NCBI GenBank assembly: GCA_963691655.1
Contig: OY829329.1
Coordinates: 66,396,852-66,460,851, forward strand
Direction: 5' to 3'
DNA length: 64,000 nt
DNA from: Toxonevra muliebris
Taxonomy: Eukaryota; Arthropoda; Insecta; Diptera; Pallopteridae
In this document: one piece after another, positions 50,220-62,514 of the stretch
How the letters are laid out: each line of letters opens with the position of its first letter
How positions within the stretch are numbered: position 1 is the first letter of the stretch
Notes under the pieces: generated by a model
Told to the model about the DNA's origin: nothing
Seen by the model: the letters and a program-made list of their open reading frames with translations, nothing else
The model's database searches: none
Program-made: the position numbers and the translations under genes

Positions 50220-50700
50220 GACTACATACTCATGCAATCAAGCAGAGAGTCTACTTCTCGAAGTTTTATCTCATGTGCTTTAGTGAGAGAGTCGATATGG
50301 AAGTCTCTGCTTGATTGCATATAGCTGACTTTCCTCTCATGTAGTATATACGTGTGTACTACGTCGTGTTTGTGCCGATAAGTACAGAAAGTATCAACAG
50401 AGAAAAAGCAACACAAAACAGAAAGACGAAGAAGAAGAATTTCGTGCGCGCCAAAAAACACTGAGAAAGTTTATAAGGAAAATAATTCGATAGATATGGA
50501 AAATAATGGTTCAACTGGCGAAAATAGTGGATATGAACATTGTAAGTACGTATTTAAATATTTTCTAATTACTATTTTAATTTATTGGTTCTTATTACTC
50601 GTAGATTGCATTTATAACCTCTATGCATAACGTACACAACCTAACAATTTACATTATACGTAAATTCTTAGTATTTATTTCTCAATCTCTTTTTAAGCGA
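50220..50700. repeat. Gene-start-like module, copy A
   Basis: Homologous to 62515-62910. Shared phrases include TTATCTCATGTGCTTTAGT, GTGTGTACTACGTCGT, AGAGTATCAACAGA-like, TTTCGTGCGC and AAAATAATTCGAT. At 50495 ATG opens MENNGSTGENSGYEH and meets GTAAGT at 50543, like a coding first exon with donor. Function unknown: possibly the 5' end of a transposon gene or a duplicated cellular exon. Confidence 0.55.
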
Positions 50701-51280
50701 CTTTCAAATGGAAACTTATCGTTCAATCATGCCGAAAATAAATAATGCTGATAAGTGCCAGGAGTATCGGCAGAAAAACAAACTTTGTGTTTGGCATTGT
50801 ACACAGTGGGAATGAGTATAAAATATGTAAAGATGCTTAACTTCTTTAGTGTGTAGCGCCTACACGTTTTAGTTTTTCTCATTCATTCTCTCTAACAAAA
50901 ATTTTGTAATATGCTCTGTTCAATACATTTTTTTTCTTCTGCTGCTTGCTAAATTACTCAGTAATTTGACTGAGTGATCGAATTTTAGACTCATTTTTAT
51001 GCTAAAAATACCATACAAAATTTAACAGCAGCAAAAATTGAGTGAAATTCTCACTCTCTCAGTTCCAAAATTTTTATTTGAAATATTTTAGCTTTTATGT
51101 GAACTTTATTCTATAGATACCTACATGGAACCAATATCTTAATTATATTATAAAGATTTGATTACATACTAAACTAACCGACCCCTATAATGAATTATTA
51201 TTGGCTAACGCATTTTTATTCACAAATTTTTTCTTCACTTCTGCACGTAATAAGATAATACGCATTGCTTATCAATTAAA
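50701..51280. other. Spacer before UGT gene 2
   Basis: No gene seen. Contains a small perfect palindrome ACTCAGT/ACTGAGT around 50956-50974 and TCTC-rich segments. TTATCA near 51270 is a GATA-factor-like site upstream of the conserved UGT promoter blocks. Confidence 0.4.
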
Positions 51281-51356
51281 GCTCAACAGGTTAGGCATAA
51301 ATGGAGCGAAAACAAAATTAAGAGGTTAGTTTGGACTCTACAGTTAGTGCGACAAC

Positions 51357-53110
51357 ATGCAGTGGGCATCAATTAAAATTTTTCCAATAGTTTGTGTGGC
51401 ATTGCTCACATTTTCTATACCAACTGCAAATGGTTCAAATATACTGGGGCTCTTTTTAAGTCACAGCCAATCACATTTGATTGTGCATATGTCTGTAGCT
51501 AAGACATTGGCTGAAAGAGGCCATAATGTCACAGTTATATCAACTCGCAAACCGGTAGTGACTCATAAAAATATTCATAATATTTTGATACCACCAACGG
51601 CCGAATATGAAATAGCGATGGCAGAAGAAATTTCCAGTTTTGCCTCTGGGAACAAAAGCATGCTGAGCTCAATGAATTTTTTTGAATCTGTATTGATTAC
51701 CATGCAATACGATATTTTAAAGGATGAACGTTTTACGAAGCTCTATGAGAATTCAGACACAAAATTCGATTTAATAATTATGGGTTATTTCATGAATGAT
51801 TTTCAACTAGCTGTTGCGCCAAGATTTAATGCGCCAGTCATAATCAACTGGATGAATGAAGCCAACGAAATTATAAATCAATACGTTGGTAATCCTCGAG
51901 AAAGTGCATATGTACCAAATATGGCCACTTCCTCCATAGCAGGCAAACAAATGAGCTTTTTAACGAGAGTGACAAATATGGCAACTAATCAAATTTTCAT
52001 AGTTTTTCGAATGGCCGCCGATTGGTTCGGAGAGAGATCTTATGTGTAAGTAAATTACCAGAATTAATTTTACTAAAAAACTGCTATAATTTAAGTTGTA
52101 ATTTTAATTTTCTTGTTACTTTTTTAGGCGATTGGCACCGCCAAACGGTAGCAAATTTCCAACTTATCGTGAAATGAAGAGAAATGTTTCGCTGGTATTC
52201 GTAAATAGTCATTTTAGTGAAGGGTTAATTCGTCCAAATGTACCGGCTCTTGTAGAGATTGGTGGAATTCAAATTAAGGATAAGCCTGATCCCCTACCTG
52301 AGGTAAAGTACCGATTAATTAAACTATAGTTTCAGTTTCATTCATAAAAATTTCTTCCAGGATATTGCAAAACACTTGAATAATTCAAAGCAGCATGGCG
52401 CAATACTGTTCAGTTTGGGCTCCAATATTCAAGGTTCACTAGTGAGGCCTGAAATTGTGAATAGCATCTATAACACTTTTGCTAGCATCAAACAAAATGT
52501 TATTTGGAAATGGGAAGATTTGGAGAAAACTCCGGGCAATGCACCAAATATTCTGTATAAAAAATGGTTACCTCAAGATGACATTTTAGCACATCCTAAT
52601 CTGAAATTATTCGTAACTCATGCCGGTAAAGGCGGTGTTGCAGAGGCACTTTATCATGCCGTACCTATGTTAGCTCTGCCTGCATTTGCTGATCAATATA
52701 ATAATGCTGATGTAATGGAGTCCTCAGGATATGGACTACAGCTGGATTTCAATGAACTCACTGAGAATGCTTTCAAAAATGCAGTATCAGAAGTGCTAAA
52801 TAACCCCGTGTATACTAATAATGTCAAGACGTTTTCACAACTGTATCGAGATCGTCCACTGACTCCTAAAGAGACTGTGGTATTTTGGTCTGAATACGTT
52901 ATACGTCATCATGGAGCTGCACACATTCAGAGCCCTGCCGTGCATATGAGCATAATTCAAAGTTATAGTTTAGATGTTATCGCATTCTTATGTTTAGTGC
53001 TTTACATTGTCTGGAGATTATTGAAACTTATTTTTAAGTTTACTTTAAAAGTATTATTGAAGAAGTTGGGTTGGTGTAAGCATACACAAACCAAAGTCAA
53101 ACAGCAATAA
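51357..53110 (+). CDS. UDP-glycosyltransferase, gene 2 of tandem array
   Basis: Exons 51357-52045, 52128-52302, 52361-53110; 1614 nt, 537 residues. Same three-exon architecture and phases (2, then 0) as gene 1 and the same start MQWASIKIFPIVCVALL with PTANGSNILGLF. The N-terminal half keeps SHSQSHLIVHMSVAKTLAER unchanged from gene 1 but differs through 80-120 and 175-215, where acceptor substrates are usually contacted. Signature FVTHAGKGGVAEALYHAVP..FADQ. Membrane anchor, tail KVKQQ. Intact. Likely a recent duplicate of gene 1. Confidence 0.94.
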
Positions 53111-53356
53111 ATTATATTAAATAATAAAAAATTTACGAGATTCGCTCTTTTAGTTCTTTTTCATAGATCAAATATTATAGATTATTTAAATTTTAGTTTA
53201 AACAAAGAAATGTTTGTTAAATTATTAAATAAATGTATATAAGATTAAATAAATTATTATGATATTGATCTGTAAGGGCACAGCCCTAAATGGAAATGAA
53301 TAAATAAATTATATATCATCAATTACACAGTGCAACAATAATTTTGTAACATGAAA

Positions 53357-54183
53357 CAGTCTGTATGGGATTCAAATACAAGCATAGTATAATCAAACCT
53401 CCGGATGGGTTTGTTCAGTTTGGCTCGAAAATTAAAATGATGGCCGTTTGAATTTTACGCTATTTTTGATTTCTCGAAAAGCTTACCCCATCATCACAAA
53501 ATTGCGTATTTAACGATGCTGATCACGAGTTTTCAAAAACAATAAAAAATATGACAGGCTGAGAGGAAAAGCGGGCTAAAAGTTATATAAGAGCAAAAGT
53601 GAAATAATTTAAAGTGTCAGTGCTAGAATGGCATAAGTAATACTGTTTAAAGTGAAAATGAAACGTCTTAATAGTAAGAGCAAAAATGGTATAACAATTC
53701 CTTCAGAGCAAGAACAGCATAGTTTTTTATTCCGTTTTCGCTCTGAACATATTTCGTTTCACTTTTGCTCTGAACATATTTCGTTTTGCTTTTGCTCTTA
53801 AGTAAAATTATTCCACTTTTTTCTGAACGTAGAAGTTATACCACTTTATACCACTCAGCCTCTCATATTATTTTCGGGAACTTTTTACCGACAGTACATA
53901 CAATATTACATCAGCGTCAGACGATTTTTTAACAACCGCCATATTGGATCGGCAATTTTGTTTTTGAAAATTTTAATAGCAGATTCGTCATCAGCGACAT
54001 AAAATTTTCCTGCAACCAACATTTCAAATAAATAAAACACCGCATTATATTTTCGTCGATCTTTTGAAATTTTAACTCAATTCAAATATGGTATTCATAA
54101 TTTTAATTTTCGAGCCAATCTGAACAAACCAATTTGAGGGGTTTGACCATACTAAATTTGTACTTGAATCCCATGAGGACCGT
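53357..54183. mobile_element. Non-autonomous element with about 85-bp TIRs
   Basis: GGGATTCAAATACAAGCATA at the left is mirrored at the right by the complement of GGGATTCAAGTACAAATTTA. Pairing continues through CAAACC, GGTTTGTTCAG and GGCTCGAAAATTAAAAT. Inside are palindromic repeats of GAGCAAAAGTGAAA type (53600-53830). No coding frame. Superfamily not determined. Confidence 0.7.
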
Positions 54184-54651
54184 TTTTTATTTCACGACTA
54201 TTTTTTTTTTATTAATGAAAAAGAAGGATTTATATTACGTGTCCAGTTTTTACCGGAAACCCTAATTTTTTTGTTCATTTATAGATCTCCCGCCGATAAA
54301 TTATTTAAAAGGCTAAATAAAAGGACGCATTAATGTGCAATTTCAAAAAAAAAAAGGATTTTTGTCCACATATTTTATTGAATCTAATTAAAATTTAATA
54401 TTTCACCGTTTTGAGGAATGATGAGCGGCTATTGCTAGGTTCTCATTAGAGAAATTAGTCTCGAATTCGACAAAAGATTAAACAAGAGTCAAAATTATTT
54501 CTAATTCAATACTATAGGTGCAAAAAAAGCTTAAAAAATTAAAATTAATTCAATTTAGGTACTTTCACTCAATTGTGTATAACATATCTCCATAGATTCT
54601 TATCATCTATAGCTTGTTTTTTTTTCGTAAAGACATAGTCTTCAAGTAATA

Positions 54652-55690
54652 AGTGTTAAACATAACCCTTTAAACCACACGTTCTTCACCCATATCCCCA
54701 GTAGAGAGAAATGGGTTAATGACGATGTGGTCACTGACAATTCAATTGACATCAGTACTGATGGATCCAAATTGGAGGAAAGAGTCGGCTGTGGCATCTT
54801 CTCTAGTAAGTTAGATCTCAGACTCTCTTTCCGACTTCCTGACCATTGCAACATGTTTCAAGCGGAAGTAATGGCTATCTATCAAGCGTCCAAGTGGCTT
54901 ATTCGCAACGATTCATTCGATACGAATATCCGCATCTACACGGACAACCAAGCAGCAATCAAGTCTCTTGCCGGTGTTTTCACTACATCAAAGTTTGTTC
55001 TTAACTGCCGATCTTCACTCAACTTTTTGTCGAGTCACTAGCAGGTCCACCTATATTGGGTACCTGGGCATATGGATATTTCAGATAACTGCAATGCCGA
55101 CGAGTTGGCAAAACAGGGCTCGCAGCTTAAAGATATATCACCTTCTTGCACCATTGGTGTCCCTCTTACGTCTATTAAATTAGCCATTAAGCAAAACTAC
55201 CTTAAGGAAGCAAAAAGATCCTGGGTACCGGAGCATACCTGTGGTATTACTAGGCTAACATAGACCACTATGGACAATAGACGGACTACACAGCTACTCA
55301 ACTCCATCAGCATTACGACTTCGGTACTCACGGGACACTGCATAATGGGGAGACAAGCTGCAAGACTAGGACTGCCATTTAATGACTTCTGTCGGGGCTG
55401 TGGCACTGAGGAGGAAGAAGAAACAGTCCTCCATTTCATGTGCGAATGCCCATCCCTGGCCAGGAGCAGACTTAAACTCCTGGGCTCACCTTTCTTCACT
55501 ACTCTGTCCGAGCTATCATCCATAAATATTAAGGACATAGCCAGATTCATTATGGAATCCTCATGGTTCTCTACTCTGTAAATGGGGGGAGTCGCGCCGT
55601 ACTGTGGTATCACAATGAGCCTAATTTTGTGCTAAAGTGTGCTTTCAAGTAGAAGGCTGCCACTCCAACCTAACCTAACTTAACTCTTTG
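54652..55690 (+). pseudogene. 3' end of a LOA/R1-type LINE (RNase H domain)
   Basis: One reading frame from about 54652 to TAA at 55579-55581, broken by two in-frame TAG codons (55039 and 55261). RNase H block: ISTDGSKLEERVGCGIFS, FQAEVMAIYQASKWL, IYTDNQAAIKSL, YWVPGHMDISDNCNADELA. Then the family's C-terminal segment LTGHCIMGRQAARLGLP, DFCRGCGTEEEEETVLHF, FMCECPSLARSRL. The 3' tail ends CCAACCTAACCTAACTTAAC. The 5' part is missing, as in truncated LINE insertions. Dead copy. Confidence 0.85.
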
Positions 55691-56887
55691 ACGCCCGAAT
55701 TTTAATTAGGCTTTATAGAAATTTATACTGAATTTATAGTTACTTAGGACTTCCACAATCACAACACCGATTTCATGCCTCTTATTGATTTGTTTGTCCT
55801 TTATTAAAGGTTAAAAAAAAAAAATTAACTATGGAGCTATAGACAACCACCGAATAATTCTCTTCATCCAATTTTTTTGATTTTCATATTTTCTTATCTT
55901 TTATAAATATATTTGATAAAGAAAATTTCCGTTTAGTGATAAATTATAATGTAACGAATTTTTTTTCAATTATTTCAAAGTTTACTAAAAAATGTTGCAC
56001 TTAGGTTTTTGGCTTTAAAAAAATGGTTTAAGCACGAAATTTTGAATGCTCAGCAAACTTGGAGAATATTTAACCGAATCGAATACATACGAAAGTGAAT
56101 GTTGCACATACGCAACATCGGGTTTGAAAGGGTTAATTTTATTTTTAATTAAAAATTCTTTTCGAAAAAATTTTTATAAGAAAACGCAAAGTTCTCGACA
56201 ATTTAGTTAATTGCATCAGAACTATTGGGCAATCGAAATGTATAAATGTAGGCTGGGAAATTTTAATAAAATTTTTTGTTTAAATCAAGTTGCTGGTTCG
56301 CCATTTTTTTCAAAAAAAAAACTGACAATATCTCGAAAACTAAACCAACAAATTTTAAATTATTCTGGTTTTCGATTTTACATAGGAAATGTGAAAAAAC
56401 AATTTCGCAAACAAGAGTTATTTTTCTATAAAACAGGTTTTTTTATAAGTATCTATAATGATTATTCCACGTTCTGCCATTTCACCATTACTTTTATTTT
56501 TCAACGATCTTATGCAAAGCTACATGAGTTAATTATAGAATTAATTATAAATTTCATAACTACATTTACTTGTTTCGCGATATTTGGCCGAATCGAAAGT
56601 CATTCTAAATACGTATGCCTCCAATTATTACGTATAAGAACGTGCCAAACAGTCAGTTCAATGAAAAATATAATCAAAAATGTTATCAGTTTACAGACTC
56701 AAAGATTGCGAAAGTTTGGCTATCAGTAAAACAAAACAACTTTCTTATCAGGCCATTATAAATTCCGGGACAGTAATTCGCGACTAGTAAGCTTTCTATG
56801 TCGTCACATTTGAGACAGCAGCTTGAATAATAACAAAATGCTATGTGTCGCAACAAATTTGATTAGTGTAAAATTAAAAGTTGTAAA
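55691..56887. other. Spacer before UGT gene 3
   Basis: A 172-codon open frame at 56211-56729 has no recognisable domain, is rich in Phe/Ile/Lys as expected of AT-rich DNA, and is not annotated as a gene. GATA-like CTTATCAG at about 56744 lies in the probable UGT promoter. Confidence 0.4.
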
Positions 56888-58668
56888 ATGCAGTGGACAC
56901 CAGTGAAATTACTCGCTGCATTAAGTGTAGCCTTAATCACAATCTCCTTACAAATTCAAGTTACAAATGGAGCGAATATCCTGGGATTATTCATAAGTCC
57001 AAGTCCATCACATGTAATTGTGCATATGTCGGTGGTTAAGGCACTTGCGGAAAAGGGTCATAATGTAACCGTTGTAACTAGTCACAAGCCAAAGGTGAAT
57101 CATAAAAGTATTCAGAATATTATAATACCACCATCGAAAGAACAGCAAGAAGCACATGAGGCAAAAGTAGCATCAATGGCATCAAAGAAGAAGAATACAT
57201 TTTTTGAGATAATTAAGAGTTTCTTCGGCGCAAATTTGGTTACAATGCAATTTGAAATGCTAGAGGACAAACGCTTTACTTCTCTATACGAAAACCCGGA
57301 TACGAAGTTTGATTTGTGTATAATCGGATATTTCGTAAATGACTTCCAACTTGCCGTGGCGGCGAGATTTAAATGTCCTGTCATACTTATCTGGATGGGC
57401 CCAAGTATAGAAATGACAGATGAATATGTAGGAAATCCTCGTGAATTGGCATATGTGCCAAGTACAAATATCTCTGTAAAAGTCGGTGAACAAATGAGTT
57501 TTTTAATGCGACTCAAGAATATGCTAAATGGTATATTTTTCAAAGTCGTGCGTTCTGCAATTGATTTTTGCATGGAGACATTTTTCTACTCGTAAGTGTT
57601 ATAGACAATTCTTATCTTTACAAATTACATGGCTTACTATCATTTACAAAAACTTTACATGCTTATCTAGCAAATTATTACCAGACGATAACAAATTTCC
57701 AACTTATCATGACATGAAGAAAAATGTCTCGCTGGTATTCTTGAATAACCACTTCAGTGAAGGGCCAATCAGACCAAATGTGCCGGCGCTTGTAGAAATT
57801 GGCGGGATTCAAATTAAGGATAAACCTGATCCGCTACCTGAGGTAAAATAAAAAATAAACTACAGTTTCAGTTTCATTTAGAAATATTTTTTTACAGGAT
57901 ATTGCAAAGTTTTTGAATAATTCAAAGCAACATGGTGCTATACTCTTTAGTTTGGGTTCAAATTTCCAAAGTAAATTAATGAATCCCGATATTGTAAACA
58001 CCATATACAAAACTTTTTCTGGTCTCAAGCAAAATGTTATATGGAAATGGGAAGATTCGAATAAAACTCCAGGCGATGCACCGAATATTCTTTATAAAAA
58101 TTGGCTACCTCAAGATGATATTTTGGCTCACCCTAACCTTAAGCTTTTCATAACTCATGCCGGCAAAGGTGGTCTTGCTGAGGCATTATATCATGCCGTT
58201 CCTATGGTTGCCTTACCTGTATTTGGTGATCAAAACAGTAATGCTAATAAGATGGAATCATCCGGATATGGACGACAACTAGTTTTGCTTGAACTCACTG
58301 TGGATGGCTTCAGAAATGCAATATTGGAAGTGTTAACTAATCCTGTGTATGCGGATAATGTCAACAAATTTTCTAAATTATATCGAGATCGTCCAATGAC
58401 TGCCAAAGAGACTGTGGTATTTTGGTCTGAATACGTAATACGTCATCATGGAGCTGCACACATTCAGAGTCCTGTGGTGCATTTGAATGCTATTCAAAGT
58501 TATAGTTTAGATGTTATTGCATTCTTATGTTTGGTGCTTTACATTGTCTGGAGATTATTGAAACTTATTTTCAAGTTTACTTTTAAAGTGTTATTTAAAA
58601 AATTAGGTTTATGTAAGAATACGCCAAGAGATAATCCAAAGAATGCTAATAAATTCAAAAAGCAATAA
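56888..58668 (+). CDS. UDP-glycosyltransferase, gene 3 of tandem array
   Basis: Exons 56888-57591, 57671-57842, 57898-58668; 1647 nt, 548 residues. Start MQWTPVKLLAALSVALI, longer signal peptide with QIQVTNGANILGLF, then ISPSPSHVIVHMSVVKALAE. Exon 2 is one codon shorter than in genes 1 and 2, a feature shared with gene 4. Signature FITHAGKGGLAEALYHAVP..FGDQ, where FGDQ replaces FADQ, again as in gene 4. Membrane anchor, tail ends KFKKQ. Intact. Confidence 0.94.
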
Positions 58669-58748
58669 ATTCTGCATAAACATTCATAGTAAAAGTTTTT
58701 TTTTATTTATTTTAAGCTAAAAAAAAAAAAACAAAAAATTTTTTGATA

Positions 58749-59657
58749 GAGAGTTTTTTAATAGCAACATAGCAATTTTGTATTAAAATAGAAATGCACC
58801 TTTATTTATTTATTTTTTTTTTTTGATCTGGCAATGTCGAACCGTAATTCACGGTTTACATTATTATCATGGTGAAGCTAACGAATGAGCAACGGTTGGA
58901 AATTATTAACAATTACTACCGAAATTATTCTGAGTTTGTAATCGCTACTTTAAGAGCGCTTACTCTAATTTTCGGTCGTAATAATCGTCCCATTAAACAG
59001 GCTGTCCGTGCTGTATGGTGGATAAATTCGAGTCAACATATTCACTATTGAATGTTCCTGTGCCAGTGAGACAACGCACTGGTCGAAGTACCGAAAATAT
59101 AGCAGCCGTAAGTGATTCAGTTTTGGATTGGACTGTAATTTTTCGTCAATGAAAATGATCGCCATGTTACGGTCAATGGAATTCGCTAACGTGCCATGCT
59201 GGAAGACCATTTTTGGCCAGAATTGGATGGACTTGACATGAGTGATATGTGGTTTCAGCAAGATAGTGCCACAAGCTACACAGCTGGTTAAACAATTTAT
59301 CTATTGAGGGAGAAGTTCAGTTATCGTGTAATCTCTAGAAATGGTCCCGTCAAATGACCACCTCCGCTGGATTACCTTTTATAGAGTTACTTTAAGTCGT
59401 TGGTTTATGCCAACAACCAACAACGTTAGAGGAGCTCAGAAACAATATCGAATACGAGATAGCCAACGTTCCAGCCGATATGTGTGGAAGTTTGGTGGAA
59501 AATTGGCTCCAAAGAATTGATCGCTGCAAATTTGCTCATGGTGTTCATATGAGCAATATCGAATTCCATACTTATATACACCTGGATATCTCGATGTGTC
59601 AATTTTTCTGTGTTTTATTTAAATACAAAATAGTTATGTCCCTATTGAAAAACTCTT
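58749..59657 (+). mobile_element. Internally deleted mariner with both TIRs
   Basis: 909 bases flanked by TA on both sides. Termini GAGAGTTTTTTAATAG and (complement) AAGAGTTTTTCAATAG, with similarity extending about 45 bases. Transposase remnants in order: NEQRLEIINNYYRN from 58881, VPVRQRTGRSTENIAAVSDS near 59055-59110, FVNENDRHVTVNG near 59140-59180, LDMSDMWFQQDSATSYTAG near 59230-59290, then a decayed C-terminus to 59640. The central region between the DNA-binding part and the catalytic part is deleted, and stops and frameshifts are present. Inactive. Confidence 0.85.
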
Positions 59658-60129
59658 TATATAGAACGTCCAAGGTTAAATCCCAGCTACTTCAAAGCTG
59701 ACAATGGCAATCATCCAAGAGTATAAACTGCACTAAAGTCAATATCAGTATCAGTGATAAAAAATACAATTCACCATTACATTATGTTATTGGTGGTTGA
59801 ATATAATTTACTAAATTAATCACAAATTTAATTATAAATTTGGCAAAATCAAAAATTTGTCTCCACGCGTACTTATTACAAAAACAATGCGATATAAGTA
59901 CGACCAAAGAACAATAACAAAACATTTACTATTTAAAAAATGCTATCTAAGAGATTAAAAAAGCTCAGTTGTTCTAAAATATGTAGAACAGCTGCCGCTG
60001 GTTATCTGCTATTGAGCATATCATTTACGATATCAACATGATATCAACATGCTTCACAATTTTATTAAATAAATTGAATCTAACACACCAAAAATTTATT
60101 AATTCGAAATTTAAGTTTATTGTGGCACC

Positions 60130-61925
60130 ATGCAGTGGACACCAGTGAAATTACTCGCGGCATTAACTGTGACCTTAGTCACAATTTCCTTACAAATTCA
60201 AGTTATAAATGGAGCGAATATCCTAGGATTATTCATAAGTCCAAGTCCATCGCATGCAATTGTGCATATGTCGGTGGTTAAGGCATTGGCAGAGAAGGGA
60301 CACAATGTGACCGTTGTAATTAGTCACAAGCCATCAGTGACCCACAAAAGTATTCGGACTATTATAATACCACCATCAAAAGAAAATACAGAAGCGTTGG
60401 ATACAATGATGGAAGAAATGTCAAAGAAACAAAATAATATTTTTAGAACGATAAAAATCATTTTTAGTTCAAATATTGTCACCATGCAACGTGATTTGCT
60501 GGAGGATGAACGATTTACTTCGTTATACGAAAATCCAGATACAAAATTTGATTTGATTATAATGGGGCAATTTCTAAATGATTTTCAACTTTCCGTTGCA
60601 GCGAGATTTAAATCTCCTGTCATATTGAGCTGCATGACCGCAAGTATGGAATTGGTCGACGAGTATGTTGGAAATCCACGTGAATTTGCATATGTACCAA
60701 ATATGATGCTTCCAATGAAGGCTGGCGAGCACATGAATTTTCTAAAGCGAGTTCAAAATTTTATTATGGGTATGATTTTCAAGACCGTACGAAATGTAAT
60801 TGACTTTTTCATGGATAGATTTTACAAGTAAGTGCTGACCGAAATGATTTTGCATTCACTCTTACTCGATTTTACATTTACTCTTACTCTTAACTTGATA
60901 ACGATCTTCATGCTTATCTAGGCAACTGCTACCAATCGATATCCAGTTTCCAACTTACTATGAAATGAAGAAGAATGTCTCACTCGTATTCTGTAATGGT
61001 CATTTCAGTGAAGGCCCAATCAGACCAAATGTGCCGGCTATTGTAGAAATCGGAGGTATTCAAATTAAGGATAAACCTGATCTGTTGCCTGAGGTAAAAT
61101 AAAACCAAAGTAGTAGTAGTTAAAATTTAAAATTAATCTAAAACAAATTTTTTTCAGGATATTGCAAAATTCTTGAATAATTCAAAGAAGCATGGCGCCA
61201 TACTATTCAGTTTGGGTACAAACTATAGAAGTGAACAAATGAATCCAGAAATTATAAAAAGCATTTACAATACTTTATCTAGTCTCAAAGAAAATGTAAT
61301 ATGGAAATGGGAAGATCTGGATAAAACTCCGGGTAATGCGCCAAATATTCTATATAAAAAATGGTTGCCTCAAGATGATATCTTAGCGCATCCGAATCTT
61401 AAACTTTTCATAACTCATGCCGGCAAAGGTGGTCTTGCTGAGGCATTATATCATGCCGTTCCTATGGTTGCTCTACCTGTATTCGGCGATCAAAACAGTA
61501 ATGCTGATAAGATGGAATCATCGGGATATGGAAGACAACTGAACTTGCTTAAACTCACTGAAGATATATTCAGAGATACAGTGTCGGAAGTACTAAACAA
61601 TCCCGTGTATGCTAATAACGTCAAAAATTTCTCTCAAATTTATCGAGATCGTCCAATGACTGCCAAGGAGACTGTAGTATTTTGGTCAGAGTACGTTATA
61701 CGTCATCATGGAGCTGCTCATATTCAGAGTCCTGTGGTGCATATGAACGCAATTCAAAGTTATAGTTTAGATGTTATCGGATTCTTATTTTTGGTGCTTT
61801 ACATTGTTTGGAGATTATTGAAACTTATTTTTAAGTTTATTTTTAAAGTATTATTGAGGAAATTAGGCTGGTGCAAGAATACACCAAAAACTCAACCAAA
61901 GAAAACTAAAGTTAAGAATCAATAA
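60130..61925 (+). CDS. UDP-glycosyltransferase, gene 4 of tandem array
   Basis: Exons 60130-60827, 60922-61093, 61158-61925; 1638 nt, 545 residues. Start MQWTPVKLLAALTVTLV with QVINGANILGLF and ISPSPSHAIVHMSVVKALAE. Signature FITHAGKGGLAEALYHAVP..FGDQ. Anchor has FLFLVLYIVWRLL; tail ends KVKNQ. Nearly identical to gene 3 across the signature, but more divergent at 80-120, where gene 4 has a shorter ENTEALDTMMEEM segment. Intact. Confidence 0.94.
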
Positions 61926-62514
61926 ATTTTTTTTATTAGCATCATATACAAATTCTTTTAATTATTTGGTTAAAAACTTGTTTTTGAAATATTCAAAAAA
62001 TGGAAAGTATTTGTAGTTATTTATATATAGAACCTGCTAGTGACTGGGGATCGAAGTCACTAACAGGTCTTCGCCCAGCTTTATTTTCAATAAAATAGTT
62101 GGACAAATTTCATATGTTCGTAAAAAAAAACTGAGTTTGACATAGTAGAGCTGTATTAATTAATTTTGAAAACACATTCGATTACATATTATTTTTCACT
62201 TTTATATAAAAACAAAGGACCATGATCTTCCATTAATCTTAGTTTAGATTTAGATTACTCGAATCATTGTTTGGACAACCATTATGTCAATTTTTTAACA
62301 CACAACCGAATTCTGGCAATTTGCTGGTTGGATTTTGCTTCCCAGTCTCTATTGTACACCTCCTGACACAAAAGACATTAAAAATCCTCAATGGTTTTTT
62401 GAAATGAAACTTCTTTAGAGGGGGCTGTGAATTGAAAATTTTGCAACGGAAATTGCATTTTCGTTGCACTCATAAGAAACTAAAAAGAAACGATAATAAT
62501 GTAGTTGTTAGTCG
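61926..62514. other. Spacer after UGT gene 4
   Basis: No gene recognised. Contains a short hairpin, CCTGCTAGTGACT/AGTCACTAACAGG around 62034-62068 (12 of 13 pairs). The open frames on both strands have no known motif. Confidence 0.45.

Noticed and set aside
56211..56729. 172-codon open frame upstream of UGT gene 3
   Set aside because: No domain, Phe/Ile/Lys-rich as expected from AT-rich DNA, no codon bias like its neighbours.
62034..62068. Short hairpin CCTGCTAGTGACT/AGTCACTAACAGG
   Set aside because: Too short and mismatched to argue for an RNA gene; no cloverleaf, so not a tRNA.
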